From NCBI RefSeq assembly GCF_007971025.1, contig NZ_CP042436.1:4712001-4776000 (forward strand): DNA of 64,000 nucleotides, read 5' to 3'. The notes under the pieces are model-generated. The model had not been told where the DNA came from. It saw nothing but the letters and a program-made list of their open reading frames with translations, and did no database searches. The position numbers and the translations under genes were made by a program. The DNA is from Mucilaginibacter ginsenosidivorans (lineage in GTDB: Bacteria; Bacteroidota; Bacteroidia; Sphingobacteriales; Sphingobacteriaceae). Below are positions 8,011 to 16,522 of the stretch, one piece after another; the stretch's first letter is position 1; each line of letters opens with the position of its first letter.

Positions 8011-8526
8011 ATGACAAAAAAACTTTTCTTATCCGCCTGTTTGTGCCTATCGTTATTTATCGCTCATGCACAACACATTGATACCGCTAAAACCGCCGAC
8101 TCTGTATACGTGCCACTCAAATATTGTGATATTCACAAACGCAGCCCAGTACTGGCTTGCCTGTTATCCGTTTACATTCCGGGCCTGGGGCAGGTTTATA
8201 ATAAACAGGGGCTGAAGGCGGGCATTGTGTTTGGCACTTTTGCTTTGTCATTTGGCGCCGCAGAGATATATCACAGCAGCCATACCATCAACCCATATAA
8301 TACTGCTCATCGGCCGAATGATGCGGTTACTGCCGCATTGCTGCTCCCAATGGCCGCAGCCTATATCTATGCGGTTATCGACGCACCGGTAACAGCAAAC
8401 TGGCTGAACAAAACTTATCACCTGGCCAAAAAGAAACGCAGCCTTGCCGCCTTCAACCTACAGCCGGGCATCATTAATTCATCGCCCGATCATTTTACAG
8501 TCGGTTTGAACCTTGTATTAAGGTGA
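8011..8526 (+). CDS. DUF5683-like small membrane protein
   Basis: 171 residues with a signal peptide (residues 1-20, ending IAHAQ). The central motif LLSVYIPGLGQVYNKQGLKAGIVFG resembles the PGLGQ(I/V)YN hallmark of the DUF5683 family, here split as SVYIPGLGQVYNKQG. Two hydrophobic segments follow (GIVFGTFALSFGAAE and AALLLPMAAAYIYAVIDA), then a basic tail. Function unknown. Single gene with no same-strand partner. A near-consensus -7 box TACTTTCG occurs 16 bases before the ATG. Confidence 0.7.
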   Translation: MTKKLFLSACLCLSLFIAHAQHIDTAKTADSVYVPLKYCDIHKRSPVLACLLSVYIPGLGQVYNKQGLKAGIVFGTFALSFGAAEIYHSSHTINPYNTAHRPNDAVTAALLLPMAAAYIYAVIDAPVTANWLNKTYHLAKKKRSLAAFNLQPGIINSSPDHFTVGLNLVLR

Positions 8527-8734
8527 TAGCCTCACCCTACTGTAAATGCGTCAAATAGTTACTATTTATGGTTTACACATTTCAAGCTACTTTTTATACA
8601 ACAAGCTCAAAATCAGTATGTTATATGTGTTAAGACATAAAAATATGTTAACCATGTTAACCCGGTCACATTCACTTGGCCGGCACCAGGAACCCATTCA
8701 GATTTAGGTGCTGCGTATACTGCCTCACCCTAAC

Positions 8735-8755
8735 TCCCTCTCCAGAGGAGAGGGA
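8735..8755. repeat. Intergenic hairpin repeat, CCCTCTCC/GGAGAGGG family, copy 2
   Basis: TCCCTCTCC (8735-8743) and GGAGAGGGA (8747-8755) form a perfect 9-bp stem with loop AGA, preceded by CCTCACCCTAACT. Same core as 1234-1257. It lies in the 252-base gap between convergent genes (8527-8778), which also contains a tandem ATGTTAACC pair near 8645-8662 and no gene. Confidence 0.6.
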
Positions 8756-8778
8756 CTTTTTATAGGGACAGGGGGCTT

Positions 8779-9267
8779 TTATTTTGCTAAGGCTAATAAC
8801 CCATGCATATCCAGGCGTTGGGTAAACATGGTCAGGTTGCCTTTATCATCTAAGGGCCATTGCTCTTTGGGCCTGTCCCAATACAGTTCGACACCATTGC
8901 CGTCGGGGTCGTCCAAATAAATAGCTTCTGACACGCCATGGTCGGATGCGCCGGTTATGGGGTATTTGGCATCAAGCAACCTTTGCAGTGCTACAGCAAG
9001 GTCTTTCCTATCGGGATATAATATAGCGGTGTGGAACAAACCAGGGGCAGTTGCAGGCGCGGGCGGTTGCCCTTTGCTGTGCCAGGTGTTTAGGCCGATA
9101 TGATGGTGATACCCGCCTGCCGAAATAAATGCGGCCTGGGTGCCATACATTACCATCAATTCAAAACCCAGCAGTCCGCAGTAAAAATCCATTGATCGTT
9201 GCAGGTCGCTTACTTTCAGGTGCACATGGCCTATGCGGGTATTGGCGGGGATGGCGTATTGTTCCAT
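8779..9267 (-). CDS. VOC-family (glyoxalase/extradiol dioxygenase-like) protein
   Basis: 162 residues forming one VOC unit: RIGHVHLKVSDLQRSMDFYC at the N-terminus, YHHHIGLNTWHSKG in the middle and DPDGNGVELYWDRP at the C-terminus. The first-strand His, the HHIGLN His and the Glu of GVELYWD are the usual metal ligands. It resembles one half of CatE-type catechol 2,3-dioxygenases, but a single domain of this kind can serve many reactions. No neighbouring pathway genes. 9268-9395 holds no gene. Confidence 0.82.
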   Translation of the reverse strand: MEQYAIPANTRIGHVHLKVSDLQRSMDFYCGLLGFELMVMYGTQAAFISAGGYHHHIGLNTWHSKGQPPAPATAPGLFHTAILYPDRKDLAVALQRLLDAKYPITGASDHGVSEAIYLDDPDGNGVELYWDRPKEQWPLDDKGNLTMFTQRLDMHGLLALAK

Positions 9268-9372
9268 GTTTTGATTGTTATATTGTCGGATTGCTTTATT
9301 GTTGAATATTGCAAAGTTCTGTATAAAGAATTAATATCGGTGTCACGCAGACTTCATACTAACAATACAACA

Positions 9373-9403
9373 TTTAGCAATTCAACAATATGTGATACCT
9401 TTG
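9373..9403 (+). promoter_or_regulatory. Promoter of engB with -7 box four bases before ATG
   Basis: TTTA (9373-9376, one mismatch to TTTG), 19-base spacer, then TACCTTTG (9396-9403), a perfect TAnnTTTG. CCCC separates it from the ATG at 9408, so the mRNA should be leaderless or start within the codon. Confidence 0.6.
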
Positions 9404-9407
9404 CCCC

Positions 9408-10037
9408 ATGATCGTCAAATCTGCCGAATTCATTTGCAGCAATACCCAAATATCAAAACTGCCGCCGCCGGTAAAGCCGGAGTATGCTTTTATCGGCCGC
9501 TCGAATGTAGGTAAATCGTCGCTCATCAATATGCTGACAGGCAAAAAGGGACTGGCCAAAACCTCCCAAACGCCTGGCAAAACGCAGCTGATCAACCATT
9601 TTCTGATCAATGATAACTGGTATATAGTCGACTTGCCCGGTTATGGTTACGCGCGTATCTCCAAAAGTAAAAAAGAAGATTGGAACAAGTTCATCCGTAC
9701 TTACCTGGATAAGCGCGAGAGCCTGCAATGCGTAATGGTGCTGATAGACAGCCGGCTTGAACCACAGAAAATAGACCTGGAGTTTTGCAACTGGCTCGGC
9801 GAAAAGGGTCTGCCGTTTGCGCTGGTGTTTACCAAAGCAGACAAACAATCCTCCATCAAAACCGACCAGAACATCGCCAAATTCAAAAAGGCGCTTTTAG
9901 CCACCTTTGACGAAGTACCATCCTATTTTGTCACTTCTGCCGAATTACACACCGGCCGCGACGAAGTGCTGGGGTTTATTGCAGAAATAAATCAGAACTT
10001 TGTGGTGCCTGATTTTAGTGCCGAATTTTATAAGTAA
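9408..10037 (+). CDS. engB: Ribosome biogenesis GTP-binding protein YihA/YsxC
   Basis: Essential GTPase for large ribosomal subunit assembly. 209 residues with all G motifs: G1 GRSNVGKS (residues 30-37), G2 TPGKTQ, G3 DLPGYG and G4 TKADK. Length is normal. The ATG at 9408 lies only four bases after a -7 box; the next Met (in INMLTG) would remove G1, so the start is firm. The UbiA-family gene begins one base after its stop, so the two are co-transcribed. Confidence 0.96.
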   Translation: MIVKSAEFICSNTQISKLPPPVKPEYAFIGRSNVGKSSLINMLTGKKGLAKTSQTPGKTQLINHFLINDNWYIVDLPGYGYARISKSKKEDWNKFIRTYLDKRESLQCVMVLIDSRLEPQKIDLEFCNWLGEKGLPFALVFTKADKQSSIKTDQNIAKFKKALLATFDEVPSYFVTSAELHTGRDEVLGFIAEINQNFVVPDFSAEFYK

Positions 10038-10038
10038 A

Positions 10039-10929
10039 ATGAAGAAATATTTTTCACTCGTACTGTTTGCGCATACCGTATTTGCACTGCCATTTGCGGT
10101 TATTGGCTTTTTTTTGGCGGTAACCACTACTGAGAATCATTTTAACTGGGTTAAGCTGGTGATGATGCTGCTTTGCATGGTATTTGCGCGTAACTCGGCT
10201 ATGGCCTTCAACCGTTACCTCGACCGTGATATCGACGCCATAAATCCCCGCACCAAACAACGGGACATACCGGCAGGCAGGATAAGCGCTTCATCAGCCT
10301 TAACATTTACCATCATCAATTGCGCATTGCTGGTTATTACCACTTTCTTCATCAACAGGCTTTGCTTTTACCTGTCGCCTGTTGCTTTGCTGGTAGTATT
10401 GGGGTATAGCGCTACCAAACGTTTTACGGCTTTATGCCACCTAGTGCTTGGCCTGGGTTTGTCCCTCGCCCCTATTGGTGCTTACCTGGTGGTTACTGGC
10501 AGCTTTGCATTGTTGCCGATATTCTACTCGCTGGCCGTACTTTGCTGGGTGAGCGGGTTCGACATCATCTATGCTTTACAGGACGAAGATTTTGACCGGG
10601 GACAGCATCTGCACTCGATACCCGCATGGCTGGGTAAGGCGAATGCGCTTAACCTTTCCACCTTTCTGCATATTCTTTCGGCAGCATTTATTATTGCACC
10701 TATATTTTTCACTACAGTAAGCTGGCCATATTACATCGGTATAGCCTTTTTCTGCTCCATGCTCATTTATCAGCATAAACTGGTAAAGCCTAACGACCTG
10801 AGCCGGGTGAACTTTGCCTTTATGACCACCAACGGCATAGCGAGCGTGGTGTTTGCTGTTTTCTTCTTGATAGATAGATTTTTGATCCTGCATGGTTCAG
10901 CAGCTTTTGATATTCACATCCACTTGTAG
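10039..10929 (+). CDS. UbiA-family polyprenyltransferase
   Basis: Integral membrane prenyltransferase of 296 residues, starting at the ATG at 10039 (MKKYFSLVLFAHTVFALPF); the frame is open further upstream but that part overlaps engB. The first Asp-rich motif NRYLDRDIDAINPRT (residues 58-72) and the second YALQDEDFDR motif bind Mg-diphosphate. About eight hydrophobic helices. It is closest to the 4-hydroxybenzoate or MqnP-type branch; since Bacteroidota make menaquinone, a role in the futalosine route (MqnP) is a reasonable inference but not proven here. Transcriptionally linked to engB. Confidence 0.85.
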   Translation: MKKYFSLVLFAHTVFALPFAVIGFFLAVTTTENHFNWVKLVMMLLCMVFARNSAMAFNRYLDRDIDAINPRTKQRDIPAGRISASSALTFTIINCALLVITTFFINRLCFYLSPVALLVVLGYSATKRFTALCHLVLGLGLSLAPIGAYLVVTGSFALLPIFYSLAVLCWVSGFDIIYALQDEDFDRGQHLHSIPAWLGKANALNLSTFLHILSAAFIIAPIFFTTVSWPYYIGIAFFCSMLIYQHKLVKPNDLSRVNFAFMTTNGIASVVFAVFFLIDRFLILHGSAAFDIHIHL

Positions 10930-10947
10930 AAAATCTAAATTGCTTGT

Positions 10948-11553
10948 ATGGACACATCCAAAGCGCTTACTATTTTTAGGGAGCATCTTAAACGGTATAT
11001 CGATTTTAACGAGGCCGAATGGATCCTGTTCAGCCAGCACCTTACCTTCAGCGCCTTAAAAAAGAAGCATTACTTTGCTGAATATGGAAAGGTTTGCGAC
11101 AGGGTGGGCTTTATTGTAAGCGGCGCCGTACGCTACTTTCATATGAAGGATGGGCAGGATATTACCGGCTACTTCAGCTTCGAAAACGAGTTTGTAAGTT
11201 CCTACAAAAGCTACCTCACCGGTCAGCCCGGCTACGTTTATGTACAAGCGCTGGAAGACACCAAACTCATTACCTTCACCCGCAGGGATATGGACCAGAT
11301 GCTGGCAAACCCTATGCTGGCCTACAAAATGGAACGCTTTGGCCGACTTGTAGCCGAACAATACCTTTGTTGTTACGAGGACCGCATGGTTTCGTTCATT
11401 ACTCAAACACCCGAAGAACGTTACCTTAACCTTTTAAATACAGGTCGCGAAATACTGCAACGCATGCCGCAGCACTACATAGCCAACTTTCTGGGGATTA
11501 CCCCTGTTTCGCTTTCGCGGATAAGGAGACGGGTGCTTGCAGCGGTGAAATAA
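10948..11553 (+). CDS. Crp/Fnr-family transcriptional regulator
   Basis: 201 residues. The first 115 form a cyclic-nucleotide-binding-like beta-roll (AEYGKVCDRVGFIVSGAVRYFH, then DITGYFSFENEFVSSYKSYLTG), followed by a long helix and a C-terminal winged helix-turn-helix (PQHYIANFLGITPVSLSRIRRR). The Arg/Glu pair needed for cAMP binding is not evident, as in the large Bacteroidota group of Crp-like proteins of unknown ligand. It lies 18 bases after the UbiA gene and before an epimerase on the same strand, which may be its target. Confidence 0.88.
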   Translation: MDTSKALTIFREHLKRYIDFNEAEWILFSQHLTFSALKKKHYFAEYGKVCDRVGFIVSGAVRYFHMKDGQDITGYFSFENEFVSSYKSYLTGQPGYVYVQALEDTKLITFTRRDMDQMLANPMLAYKMERFGRLVAEQYLCCYEDRMVSFITQTPEERYLNLLNTGREILQRMPQHYIANFLGITPVSLSRIRRRVLAAVK

Positions 11554-11642
11554 TATCGGATTTCGAATGTTCAATTTCGGATTTGGGCTTACCTGACATT
11601 AAATTCGAAATTGAAAACCCGATATTCGAAATCCTCCGAATT
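11553..11642. repeat. Dispersed intergenic repeat (TTTCGGATTTCGAATG family), copy 1, inverted pair
   Basis: Arm 11553-11584 contains GGATTTCGAATGTTCAATTT; arm 11601-11642 is a related inverted copy. Nearly identical units occur at 23544-23577 (31 of 32 bases) and, reversed, at 28407-28440. It fills the gap between the Crp-like regulator and the epimerase. Confidence 0.75.
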
Positions 11643-11711
11643 CTTATCTTTTGTTAACGTTTTGATTGACAAACCTGTTGCAACTTTGTATCAAACAAAA
11701 AAAAAAAGATC

Positions 11712-12641
11712 ATGCATACCATATTAGGAGCCGGAGGGCCGGTAGCGAACGCACTAACCCGCGAATTAGCAAACAACAAAGAGACCATTCGCCTGGTAAG
11801 CCGCAAACCGGTTGAATCAAAAGAGAAAAACATCAGCTGGAAAAAGGCCGATCTGCTCAATTACAACGAAATACTGGAAGCCTCGAAAGGGTCGGACGTG
11901 ATATACCTTACTGCCGGCCTGGTTTATGACATCAAGGTATGGCGGGCGCAATGGCCGGTTATCATGCAAAACTTTATCAACCTGGGTAAGGAAACCGGTG
12001 CAAGGCTTATATTCTTCGACAATGTGTATAGCTATGGACTGGTTAACGGTCCAATGCTGGAAACCACTCCTTACAATCCATGCAGCCAAAAAGGTGAAGT
12101 GCGTGCAAAAATAGCGACGCAATTAATGGATGAAACCAGGGCAGGGAACATCAATGCAACCATTGCCCGCGGGGCCGATTTTTACGGAACCGAAAGTATG
12201 AACAGCTTTTTTGATATGATGGTACTGGACAAGTACGCAAAAAAACAAAGCGCCCAATGGATAGGCAACCCCGGCAAACTGCACAACTTCAGCTACATAC
12301 CCGATATGGGCAGAGGCATGTATTTGCTGGGCCAAAACGCGGATACCGATAACCAGATATGGCACATGCCTACGGCTGCCCCTTTAACCGGCAAACAATT
12401 TATTGAATTAGCTGCAAAAATCTACGGCGTTAAGGCCAAATTCATGTCGATAAATAAGCTGATGATGCAGCTTTACGGCCTGTTCGACAAGAATGTAAAA
12501 AGCGCAGTAGAAATGAACTACCAATATGAGAATGATTATATTTTCAACTCGGATAAATTTGAAAAGGCATTCAGCTACCATCCCGAAACTTATGAGAATG
12601 GGATAAAATTGATGTCGGAAACGTTTTATCAACAAAAGTGA
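11712..12641 (+). CDS. NAD-dependent epimerase/dehydratase-family protein
   Basis: 309 residues, atypical SDR fold. The N-terminal HTILGAGGPVANALTREL provides a dinucleotide-binding glycine loop (GAGGPVA). The usual YxxxK is not in canonical form (FFDNVYSYG lies in the expected region), so it may be a binding or reductase-type protein rather than a sugar epimerase. Probably cytoplasmic. It follows the Crp-like regulator on the same strand, separated by a repeat. Its TGA stop abuts the convergent lipoprotein stop exactly, with no room for a terminator. Confidence 0.8.
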   Translation: MHTILGAGGPVANALTRELANNKETIRLVSRKPVESKEKNISWKKADLLNYNEILEASKGSDVIYLTAGLVYDIKVWRAQWPVIMQNFINLGKETGARLIFFDNVYSYGLVNGPMLETTPYNPCSQKGEVRAKIATQLMDETRAGNINATIARGADFYGTESMNSFFDMMVLDKYAKKQSAQWIGNPGKLHNFSYIPDMGRGMYLLGQNADTDNQIWHMPTAAPLTGKQFIELAAKIYGVKAKFMSINKLMMQLYGLFDKNVKSAVEMNYQYENDYIFNSDKFEKAFSYHPETYENGIKLMSETFYQQK

Positions 12642-14093
12642 TCAAAGGTTTTTTGTTGCCGTTTGTGATGGCAATATCAAGTCTGGGAATCCACCGGGGT
12701 TATAATAGGGCAATTTACTTTCGTTGAATCCCGGTGTTTTGAACATTCTGAAATTAAAGGGTTTGAAATTACTTAAAGGGACGTTAGGAATATTGGTCAG
12801 TTTCAGTATTTGCGGAAACTGGAACGACGTAAAGGCTGAAGGAGAGAAGATAATAGCAAAAACGTTATCAGTTACATCCGAAAAATTGGCGTAATAATAA
12901 TCAAGGGATCCCTGTGGCGTGAAGCTAAAAGAACTTATGTCACTGCTGTTTATTGTTGCAGTGGTGCCAAAAGGTGGTATGGCGTCCGGTGGCAGACTGT
13001 TAAAAGTCGAAAAGTAATTCCAGCCATTTTGATTATAAGAAACAAGACAATCGTAATCCTTCAGAAAAGCACCATCGGGATAAAAATAGGTCATATCTGA
13101 ATTTTGAGAATAGGCCATATCCAGGAGATAGTAGGCGAACGAGTTTGTGCTGCTTCGGCCATATAAGCTTAAGCTGATGTCTGTAGCTCCACTTATCGCC
13201 AGCGTTTTTTTGATCGAATTATTAAAGGTGCTATCCTTTAAACTCATCGTCGTGGCAGTCCTGGTAATATCGAGGGGGAAAAATCCATAGTGACCGTTAT
13301 TGTTGGCGTCTACATACTGCACGAATTCTTTTGTTGCTGCCGAGAAACCGTAATTGGATATGTTACCCACCTGCTGGGGTGTTTGAAAACTGAAGCCTAT
13401 TTCGTCGGTGCTGACGATCATCCTGGAAAATGAAGGAAAATTTGTAAAATTTAAGGTCTCATTATACCACTTGTCCGGATTCGTGTTGATACCTCTAAGG
13501 TCCCAAACCCCACCTTTAGGGATGCTCATATAACCGGTAATATAAGTTTGAATTGACGGGTCGGTTTTTACCTCGAAAACGCTGCAGCGGCTTTTCGGGT
13601 CGGGATGCGGTGACACAATGGGAATAATACTCTCGCCATTATATTTAACCGAGGTCAGCACATTGCCAGCCGAGTCAGTGACAATATAAATTATGTTGGT
13701 ATATATACTGTTGATGTTTGGATCTATCTGGAGGGTAACCAGGATATTACTCACTACTACATCCAAACTGGCCTCTACTTGTTTACCATTGCTTTCGTAA
13801 GCAACAGCTTTCAGCTTATAATTCCCATTGTTCACCGCAAATGTGTTCCATTTCAAGGCGTATGGCGCTGTGTTGGTTGTAGCGATCAGCGAATCGTTGG
13901 CATAAACTTCTATTTTATTTATCGATGGGCCGCCGGATGTTGTTAATTGGGCAGACAAAGTCCCTTTAACAGTGTCGCCGCTATGAAGTCCTGTAAAACT
14001 GATCGTCCCAACAGAAGGTCCGTCAGAGCCTTGTTTTTTACATGAGAAAATGAAAACGGAGATTAAAATAAATAAGTGTAGAACAAATTTCAT
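12642..14093 (-). CDS. Surface lipoprotein with Ig-like domain
   Basis: 483 residues from the ATG at 14093: lipoprotein signal peptide with lipobox FIFSC and CKK after the Cys, as in Bacteroidota outer membrane lipoproteins. Residues about 30-115 look like an Ig-like (Big_3/fibronectin-like) domain: GTISFTGLHSGDTVKG, then IEVYANDSLIATTNTAPYAL. The remaining 370 residues, rich in Ser, Thr, Asn and aromatic residues, match no family I recognise. The start at 14117 upstream would put eight residues before the signal peptide and is unlikely. Function unknown, possibly ligand binding at the surface. Confidence 0.78.
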   Translation of the reverse strand: MKFVLHLFILISVFIFSCKKQGSDGPSVGTISFTGLHSGDTVKGTLSAQLTTSGGPSINKIEVYANDSLIATTNTAPYALKWNTFAVNNGNYKLKAVAYESNGKQVEASLDVVVSNILVTLQIDPNINSIYTNIIYIVTDSAGNVLTSVKYNGESIIPIVSPHPDPKSRCSVFEVKTDPSIQTYITGYMSIPKGGVWDLRGINTNPDKWYNETLNFTNFPSFSRMIVSTDEIGFSFQTPQQVGNISNYGFSAATKEFVQYVDANNNGHYGFFPLDITRTATTMSLKDSTFNNSIKKTLAISGATDISLSLYGRSSTNSFAYYLLDMAYSQNSDMTYFYPDGAFLKDYDCLVSYNQNGWNYFSTFNSLPPDAIPPFGTTATINSSDISSFSFTPQGSLDYYYANFSDVTDNVFAIIFSPSAFTSFQFPQILKLTNIPNVPLSNFKPFNFRMFKTPGFNESKLPYYNPGGFPDLILPSQTATKNL

Positions 14094-14203
14094 TTGATAA
14101 GATCTGGTTGTAAACATTGCCGCAAGATACGCAAAACATCAATTTAATTACAACCCGCTGAACATTTTTTGGATTACCCGATTTTGCATTTGCTTTATCA
14201 TTT

Positions 14204-14234
14204 GTACATCTGCACATTTGCATATCTGCACATC
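14204..14234. repeat. Short tandem intergenic repeat with CATCTGCACAT units
   Basis: Two near-copies of a 16-base unit (ATCTGCACAT core) lie head to tail just upstream of the M3 peptidase ATG at 14243, inside the divergent gap 14094-14242. No clear promoter box was seen in the gap. Confidence 0.45.
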
Positions 14235-14242
14235 AAAAAATC

Positions 14243-15943
14243 ATGATATATAAGAAATCAAGAAAATACATTCCGGAAAACCTGGACATTAAATGGGAAA
14301 ACCTGGAACATCTTTTTAAAGAATTGACCGCCCGCCCTATCAATTCAGTTGAGGAACTGGAGCATTGGTTACAGGACCGGAGCGAACTGGAAGCTGCCAT
14401 TGAAGAGGATTTTGCCTGGCGCTACATCCGCATGACCTGCGATACGGCCAACGAGGAATTACTACAAAAATTTCAATACTTCGCCACCGAAATAGAGCCT
14501 AAAATTGCGCCATACAGCAACGAATTAAATAAAAAGCTGGTTGGCAGTGATTATGCCGATCAACTGGACAAAGAAAAATACTTCATTTACCTGCGTGGCG
14601 TAAAAAAGGCATTGGAATTGTTCAGGGAAGAAAATATCCCGATTTTTACCGAGATACAGGTTGAGCAGCAAAAATATCAGTCGATAACAGGTTCGATGTC
14701 GGTGCATATCGACGACAAGGAATTTACGCTGGAGCAGGCGGCGGTAAGTATGAAAGATACCGACCGCGGCAAAAGACAAGAGGCATGGGAAAAAATAACG
14801 GCGCGCCGCTTACAGGATAAGGATCAGTTGAACAGCCTATTTAATCATTTGCGGGCTTTAAGACACAAAGTAGCTTTAAATGCCGGTTTCGAAAATTTCA
14901 GGGACTACATGTTCCAGGCTTTGGGCAGGTTTGATTATACACCGCAGGATTGTTACGCGTTTCATGAGGCTATTCAGAAAGAGATCGTTCCCATACTGCA
15001 CGAACAGGCAGAAAAACGCAAAACCGCGTTGGGCCTGGATAAACTTGAGCCCTGGGACCTGGACGTAGATATATCCGGCAAGGCAGCATTGAAGCCCTTT
15101 AAAGATGGGAATGACCTGGTCGAAAAATCCATTCAGTGTTTCAGTAACATCAACCGGTACCTGGGCGAAAGGCTGGAGATAATGAAGGACAACCAGTTGT
15201 TTGATGTAGAGAGTCGCAAAGGCAAAGCGCCGGGAGGTTACAACTACCCGCTTGCCGAAACTGGCGCTCCTTTCATCTTTATGAATTCGGCAAATACTTT
15301 CCGCGACCTGACCACGATGGTGCACGAGGGAGGCCATGCGGTACATACCTTCCTTACTGCCGACCTGGAACTGAACGATTTTAAACATTGCCCGTCGGAA
15401 GTAGCAGAGCTGGCTTCCATGTCGATGGAACTGATATCGATGGATAACTGGAACGTTTATTTCGATAATGAAGAAGAATTGAAACGTGCTAAACGGGACC
15501 AACTGTTTGATGTACTAAAAACCTTACCCTGGGTTGCCGTGGTTGACCAATACCAGCATTGGATATATACCAACCCCGATCATACCGACGAAGAACGAAC
15601 TGAAGCCTGGCTACAGATATTTGAGAATTTCGGAGCAAACTTTGCCGACTGGAGCACACACCAGGAAGCGGAGGCTAACTTGTGGCAAAAACAGTTGCAT
15701 ATTTTTGAAGTGCCGTTTTATTATATCGAATATGGCATGGCGCAGCTTGGCGCAATAGCTGTTTGGAAAAACTACAAGGAAAACCCCGAAAAAGGGTTGC
15801 GGCAATATCTGGACGCTTTAAAGCTCGGCTATACAAAAACCATTAAGGATATTTATGAAACGGCCGGCATCCGGTTTGATTTCAGCGCGGGGTATGTGAA
15901 GGAGTTGGCCGGGTTTGTGAAGGCTGAGATGGATAAGTTATAA
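14243..15943 (+). CDS. M3-family oligoendopeptidase (PepF-like)
   Basis: Cytoplasmic zinc metallopeptidase that trims short peptides. 566 residues, no signal peptide. The zinc motif HEGGH begins at residue 361 (MVHEGGHAVHTF) and the third ligand Glu is in the SEVAELASMSMEL block about 28 residues later. The overall layout, a helical N-terminal half followed by the catalytic half, fits the M3B/PepF group. Divergent from the lipoprotein gene at 14093 and ends at a strong bidirectional terminator. Confidence 0.93.
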   Translation: MIYKKSRKYIPENLDIKWENLEHLFKELTARPINSVEELEHWLQDRSELEAAIEEDFAWRYIRMTCDTANEELLQKFQYFATEIEPKIAPYSNELNKKLVGSDYADQLDKEKYFIYLRGVKKALELFREENIPIFTEIQVEQQKYQSITGSMSVHIDDKEFTLEQAAVSMKDTDRGKRQEAWEKITARRLQDKDQLNSLFNHLRALRHKVALNAGFENFRDYMFQALGRFDYTPQDCYAFHEAIQKEIVPILHEQAEKRKTALGLDKLEPWDLDVDISGKAALKPFKDGNDLVEKSIQCFSNINRYLGERLEIMKDNQLFDVESRKGKAPGGYNYPLAETGAPFIFMNSANTFRDLTTMVHEGGHAVHTFLTADLELNDFKHCPSEVAELASMSMELISMDNWNVYFDNEEELKRAKRDQLFDVLKTLPWVAVVDQYQHWIYTNPDHTDEERTEAWLQIFENFGANFADWSTHQEAEANLWQKQLHIFEVPFYYIEYGMAQLGAIAVWKNYKENPEKGLRQYLDALKLGYTKTIKDIYETAGIRFDFSAGYVKELAGFVKAEMDKL

Positions 15944-15955
15944 CACTTTACAGAA

Positions 15956-15984
15956 AAGCCCCGGCACATAAACTGCCGGGGCTT
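15956..15984. terminator. Strong bidirectional terminator
   Basis: GCCCCGGCA (15958-15966) and TGCCGGGGC (15974-15982) form a perfect 9-bp stem, extended by two A-T pairs, with a 7-base loop. It lies between the convergent M3 peptidase and the lipoprotein ending at 16013, flanked by A-rich and T-rich sequence on the two sides. Confidence 0.8.
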
Positions 15985-16012
15985 AATATTATTTCCTGGG
16001 TAACAGAATAAT

Positions 16013-16513
16013 TTAACGTTGCACGTTGAATTTGCCGTTGGTTACTGACTTCCCAGGCTTAGCACCAGACCCGACATACGCTAACTCTCCTTTAAAGGAA
16101 CCTTGTATTGAAGACGCGCTTACAGCGGTTATCGTAACACTCAGCGTAGTTGATGAATTCTCATCCGGCAAATAAGTATCGCCATTACTTGTCGAGTACG
16201 CTATTGCCGGCCCGGTTCCAAAATCAGACCCGTCTATCGTGTAGGTTTTGCCCGCGGTTAAAGTACCATATACGCTTACCGAAATACTGCTGCCGTCCGC
16301 CGCATCGCCCTGTATCGCGGTAAAATTATTGCCGTTAGTTGAACCTGTTAGTACAATCGCAAACGAACTGAAGTCCGTTGCTTTACCGTCAATATCAGCA
16401 GTAACGGTGCTTTTTACCACCGGTGTTGTTTTTTTGTCTTTCTTACAAGACGATAATGACGCGACACTTAAAATCAGCATTAGTACCGATAAAGCGTAAG
16501 GCACCTTTTTCAT
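16013..16513 (-). CDS. Small SCKK lipoprotein, DUF6252-like, paralog A
   Basis: 166 residues from the ATG at 16513; the longer frame from 16522 begins with TTG and is not needed. Lipoprotein signal with lipobox SLSSC followed by KKDKK. The mature domain (about 130 residues) has the layout TADIDG near its start, TAGKTYTIDG in the middle, SSIQGSFKGEL, and a C-terminal K-S-VTNGKF block. The same layout occurs in the next gene and in the gene at 29725. Function unknown; probably an outer membrane-anchored beta-sandwich. Nine bases downstream of paralog B, so co-transcribed. Confidence 0.8.
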   Translation of the reverse strand: MKKVPYALSVLMLILSVASLSSCKKDKKTTPVVKSTVTADIDGKATDFSSFAIVLTGSTNGNNFTAIQGDAADGSSISVSVYGTLTAGKTYTIDGSDFGTGPAIAYSTSNGDTYLPDENSSTTLSVTITAVSASSIQGSFKGELAYVGSGAKPGKSVTNGKFNVQR

Positions 16514-16522
16514 ATTTTTCAA

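Noticed and set aside
9300-9385. ATTGTTGAAT/ATTCAACAAT inverted pair before engB
   Set aside because: AT-rich and imperfect; could arise by chance, and the promoter explains the region better.
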